The translations under genes were made by a program, and so were the position numbers. 64,000 nt of DNA from Actinomycetes bacterium (GTDB lineage Bacteria; Actinomycetota; Humimicrobiia; Humimicrobiales; Humimicrobiaceae). The notes under the pieces were generated by a model that made no database searches, was not told where the DNA came from, and was given only the letters and a program-made list of their open reading frames with translations. Position 1 is the stretch's first letter. Each line of letters starts with the position of its first letter. Where the stretch lies: assembly GCA_022396035.1 (NCBI GenBank), contig JAIOXO010000004.1, forward strand, positions 22,260 to 86,259. The letters are read 5' to 3'. This document shows, piece by piece, positions 61,416 through 64,000 of the stretch.

Positions 61416-62186
61416 ATGGAAGCTACAAAGAAACACTTCCTCAGCGATATGAGCGTTATGCTGGGACGCTCCATGCGCCATATTATTCGCAGCATGGACA
61501 CCATCATCACGGTCACCATTATGCCGATTGCGTTTATGCTGCTGTTTGTCTATGTTTTCGGGGGTGCCATTCAAACTGGCACAGACAACTATGTGAATTA
61601 CCTGTTGCCCGGTATCTTGCTGATTGCTATTGCGAGCGGCATATCCTATACGGGCTACCGCCTGTTTATCGATGTACAGCGGGGCATAATTGAGCGTTTT
61701 AACTCCATGCCGATCGCACGTTCGACAGTGCTGTGGGGGCATGTGCTGACTTCACTGATATCCAACGCAATTTCAGTTATTGTCATCATTCTCGTAGCTT
61801 TGATTATGGGCTTTCGCTCGTCAGCGGGGGTACTGTCATGGCTTGCTGTGGCCGGTATGCTCGCGCTTTTTACACTGGCCTTGACATGGATTGCGGTGAT
61901 TGCAGGATTGTCCGCAAAATCTGCGGACGGTGTAAGCGCCTTTTCCTATCCGGTTATTTTCCTGCCGTTTATCAGCTCAGCGTTTGTTCCAACTGAAACC
62001 ATGCCTCTGGTTGTTCGTATCTTTGCCGAAAATCAACCAGTGACTTCGATAGTAGAAGCCATCCGCGCACTATTGTCAGGCCAGCCTGTCGGCAATAACA
62101 TTTGGATTGCACTGGCATGGTGCCTTGGTATTCTTGTAGTTGCATATTTGTTCGCAATTCGGACATACAAACGTAAAGTATCATGA
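61416..62186 (+). CDS. ABC-2 type permease, DrrB-like
   Basis: 256 residues with about six transmembrane helices. DrrB features: MLGRSMRHIIRSMDTIITVT, YVNYLLPGILLIAIASGISY, the DVQRGIIERFNSMPIARS loop and SSAFVPTETMPLVVRIFAENQP. It directly abuts the ATPase stop. Together they form an exporter for a drug, lipid or peptide; the substrate is unknown. Confidence 0.94.
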   Translation: MEATKKHFLSDMSVMLGRSMRHIIRSMDTIITVTIMPIAFMLLFVYVFGGAIQTGTDNYVNYLLPGILLIAIASGISYTGYRLFIDVQRGIIERFNSMPIARSTVLWGHVLTSLISNAISVIVIILVALIMGFRSSAGVLSWLAVAGMLALFTLALTWIAVIAGLSAKSADGVSAFSYPVIFLPFISSAFVPTETMPLVVRIFAENQPVTSIVEAIRALLSGQPVGNNIWIALAWCLGILVVAYLFAIRTYKRKVS

Positions 62187-62408
62187 GACATTATGTGATA
62201 CTAATACTGAAATGGCGGCGTGGATAGTTATAGACGGTCGTTCCTATGGAGAATAGGACAAGCAAGAAGCGGAGCGATGATCATCAAACTATCCAAACAT
62301 AATACCGCCAGCCGGTTAAAAGAGCTGCAGCAATAAAAGAGCTGGCTAACGGTTGAAAATAATAAATAATCCATTATAATTTGACCTTGATAAAAAAAGG
62401 AGGTAAAG

Positions 62409-63254
62409 ATGACAGCAACAAAAACCAAACTTATCACTACCATAATAATTATAGCCATTACCTCTGGTTTACTCATGCTTGCAGGGTGTTTTCTACCTAC
62501 AGGATCTACTACAGATGGTCAGGTCCCCGAACAGGCTGAGCCAGCGGAACAGGAGGTTGAACCGCAAACAGAGCCAGAGCAGGAACAGGAAGAGGAAAAG
62601 CAGCCTGCAAATCAGGAACCTGCAGAATCCCAGCCACAACCGGAAGGCCCATCAATGTTTGCTTCGGCTATACTTAAAAGTTATGATAAGGCCAATAAAA
62701 CCCTGTATGTAGAGCAGCTTATAAATGAGCCCAACCAGCAGGAAATAGGGGAGAAGATTACCCATTCTTCGGACTGCCAGGCTGTACTGAGCATACTGGT
62801 AAGAAATGACAGCGAATCGGAGCATACTACAAACATGGATATAGAAAGTATACCCACCGGCCAGGAAGTGGGGCTGGTTATAGAAGATGGCCTAGTGCAG
62901 GAGATAATATACCAGCTGGCTATGGATACCGGACAACAGGCTTCAATAAGAGAGATGGACCCTCAGACAGAGTTTTTTGCCAATGCCATATTAAAAGGTG
63001 TAACCGATGGCAAAAACCTGGTGGTAGAACAGCTTATAAATGAGCCCAACCAGCAGGAGATAGGGGAGCAGGTCTCTGTAACTGAAAACTTCCAGGCTTA
63101 TTTTTCGATTGTAATAAGGTCTGGTGGCCAGGGAAAAGAGTATATAAATGCCCTGGATTTATCCCGGATTCCCAGAAAACAGGAGATAGGATTAATAATG
63201 AACCAGGATAATCAGGCAGTAGCTGCTATCTATTCAATTATGCTGGAGCAGTAG
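62409..63254 (+). CDS. Lipoprotein with two tandem homologous domains
   Basis: 281 residues. A long signal helix (LITTIIIIAITSGLLMLAG) ends in a lipobox Cys (LAGC). A linker rich in Pro, Glu and Gln (about 35-80) would hold the domains off the membrane. Two repeats of about 90 residues follow, each with ANAILK or ASAILK, then VEQLINEPNQQEIGE in both, and a closing IP-xQEIGL or IPTGQEVGL strand. GGAGG precedes the ATG. No known family recognised. It resembles the upstream gene neighbourhood in base composition, not the padR cassette. Confidence 0.75.
   Translation: MTATKTKLITTIIIIAITSGLLMLAGCFLPTGSTTDGQVPEQAEPAEQEVEPQTEPEQEQEEEKQPANQEPAESQPQPEGPSMFASAILKSYDKANKTLYVEQLINEPNQQEIGEKITHSSDCQAVLSILVRNDSESEHTTNMDIESIPTGQEVGLVIEDGLVQEIIYQLAMDTGQQASIREMDPQTEFFANAILKGVTDGKNLVVEQLINEPNQQEIGEQVSVTENFQAYFSIVIRSGGQGKEYINALDLSRIPRKQEIGLIMNQDNQAVAAIYSIMLEQ
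62709..63069 (+). repeat. 45-base direct repeat within the lipoprotein gene
   Basis: Bases 62709-62753 and 63024-63068 are nearly identical (2 differences in 45) and encode the same 15 residues, VEQLINEPNQQEIGE, 105 codons apart. The surrounding domain copies are much more diverged, so this segment is either strongly constrained or was homogenised recently. Confidence 0.85.
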
Positions 63255-63285
63255 CAGTTGTTTAGGGTTTAAAGAGGCATAAATT

Positions 63286-63723
63286 ATGAGAAGTAAAATA
63301 TTTTCGGTCTTAATATTTATCCTGCTTCTGGCTTTGCTCAGCGGGTGCGGAGTAGAATCAGCAGAGGAAGAAATTGATTTTGAGACATTAGCCCGGGGCT
63401 ACAACAGCAGTGCTGAAGATAAGAACTACTATGTAGTTGCCGACCAGCAAAACTTTGCGCAGATTAGTGAAAAAATTGATCAGCAGCAAATAGATACTGT
63501 TAATTTTGGCCAGGAGATGGTCATTGCTGTTTTTCAGGGCCGGCAATCCACCGGAGGGTATGAGATAGAAGTGGAGAAAGTGGTTCGCACAACAGAAAAC
63601 CTTAAAGTGTACATAAATGAAACCGTACCTGACCCTTCGGATATGGTTACCCAGGCTTTGACCTCTCCCTATCATTTGATCAAGCTTCCCAAAGTGGATT
63701 TGCAGGCGGAATTCATAGACTGA
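63286..63723 (+). CDS. Lipoprotein with PrcB_C-like domain
   Basis: 145 residues. Signal helix (IFSVLIFILLLALLSG) with lipobox LLSGC. The mature domain has VIAVFQGRQSTGGYEIEVEK and a terminal ALTSPYHLIKLPK, matching the PrcB C-terminal domain family (GxxxTGGYxI ... SPYHxVxxP). In spirochetes PrcB partners a protease complex; here the role is unknown. It lies 31 bases after the two-domain lipoprotein and is followed by a strong hairpin. Confidence 0.8.
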   Translation: MRSKIFSVLIFILLLALLSGCGVESAEEEIDFETLARGYNSSAEDKNYYVVADQQNFAQISEKIDQQQIDTVNFGQEMVIAVFQGRQSTGGYEIEVEKVVRTTENLKVYINETVPDPSDMVTQALTSPYHLIKLPKVDLQAEFID

Positions 63724-63763
63724 TAAATTTTACCAATTTGTATTTCGCCCTTATTTTTAACAT

Positions 63764-63807
63764 AATTAATACCAGGGAATGGCTAGGTGTCAGCCCTGGT
63801 ATTAATT
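63764..63807 (+). terminator. Terminator after the PrcB_C lipoprotein gene
   Basis: AATTAATACCAGGG (63764-63777) / CCCTGGTATTAATT (63794-63807) is a perfect 14-base-pair stem with a 16-base loop, followed by a short TTAT run. Confidence 0.75.
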
Positions 63808-63825
63808 TATTGATAACCGGATGTA

Positions 63826-64000
63826 ATGGGCAAGAAAAAACCTGAAAAATTTGTATTTATGGACAGCATAGTACTGGTCAGCCCCACCGGGCAGAGAGCC
63901 CAGAACTTAAGGGAATTTTTAAATATACTGGAAGGCTCTGCCGATAAGGTAATCTTTCACCACCTGTACCAGTCCCATATAAAGTATGCCTATACCTTTA
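63826..64000 (+). CDS. DUF5752-like protein, N-terminal part (runs off the window)
   Basis: 58 codons are visible from ATG 63826: KFVFMDSIVLVSPTGQ, RAQNLREFLNILEG and VIFHHLYQSHIKYAYTF. The pattern of a sensor-like strand, then NLREFL-x-L and a YHHLYxS-type helix, fits DUF5752 proteins, which are often near trehalose-synthase-type glycosyltransferases. The assignment is tentative because only the start is seen. Confidence 0.5.
   Translation, partial: MGKKKPEKFVFMDSIVLVSPTGQRAQNLREFLNILEGSADKVIFHHLYQSHIKYAYTF

Noticed and set aside
62187..62408. Possible gene remnant between the exporter and the lipoprotein (frame ending ASRLKELQQ)
   Set aside because: Too short and unmatched to any family; treated as intergenic.
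1..64000. CRISPR array
   Set aside because: No regularly spaced identical repeats of about 25-40 bases were found; the only close direct repeat is the pair inside the lipoprotein gene.

Overview
This 64 kb window looks like a chromosomal segment of an uncultured, probably anaerobic bacterium with single-membrane (Bacillota/Actinomycetota-type) gene content. Pointers are the ClpC-DisA-IspD-IspF-CysE-CysS-RlmB-YacP order, a PASTA Ser/Thr kinase with its PP2C phosphatase, a SigA-type sigma factor, several lipoproteins and frequent TTG/GTG starts behind purine-rich Shine-Dalgarno sites. A stand-alone C-terminal methylenetetrahydrofolate reductase domain protein and a ferredoxin-fused EtfA suggest acetyl-CoA pathway chemistry and flavin-based electron bifurcation. 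I cannot fix the lineage from the sequence alone.

Layout. 1-8.2 kb (+): the clpC end, then disA, ispD, ispF, cysE, cysS, a nitroreductase, rlmB, a YacP-like nuclease and a lipoprotein nuclease, tightly packed. 8.1-16.7 kb: MTHFR C-terminal domain protein, feoA, the biotin block bioY / carboxyltransferase-AccB fusion / accC (-), an acyl-CoA dehydrogenase-etfB-etfA operon resembling carCDE (+), and birA (-). 16.8-25.8 kb: M29 aminopeptidase, fabZ-fabD-fabG-fabF-accD-accA (+), then prpC and prkC (-). 25.8-29.5 kb is decayed accessory DNA (IS21 istA remnant, DUF6788 remnant, V-ATPase subunit D tail, IS1634-type fragment) around an intact response regulator and a histidine kinase with a Rossmann sensor. 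29.7-36.9 kb (-): CopB copper ATPase operon, an HD-GYP protein and a PAS-GGDEF gene broken by one TGA. 36.9-38.4 kb: wreck of a large serine recombinase ending at tRNA-Leu.

38.5-51.1 kb: a micro-ORF, YtxG/YtxH-like proteins, trehalose synthase, lipoate ligase, msrB, pepF, an M23 peptidase, a broken ABC transporter, pheA, serS and tRNA-Ser. 51.1-52.2 kb is decayed again (transposase tail, truncated higB with intact higA, helix-turn-helix remnant). 52.2-59.2 kb: RRM protein, sigA, tRNA-Arg, iron alcohol dehydrogenase, a PEPCK/HPr-kinase-like P-loop protein, an ABC-class ATPase and tRNA-Ser. 59.2-62.2 kb is a visibly more GC-rich cassette: padR, a pentapeptide-repeat protein and an ABC exporter. 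The end holds two lipoproteins and a partial DUF5752-like gene.

How it fits together: acetyl-CoA carboxylase is complete but split (AccC plus an AccB fused to a carboxyltransferase-like domain in one block, AccD and AccA in the fab operon), with biotin supplied by BioY and attached by an HTH-less BirA. The most unusual items are the AccB fusion, whose carboxyltransferase half has lost its metal-binding His-x-His; the Rossmann-sensor kinase; a CysS whose HIGH motif reads SIGN; the PadR/pentapeptide/ABC cassette; and a 13-codon lysine-rich micro-ORF with its own terminator.
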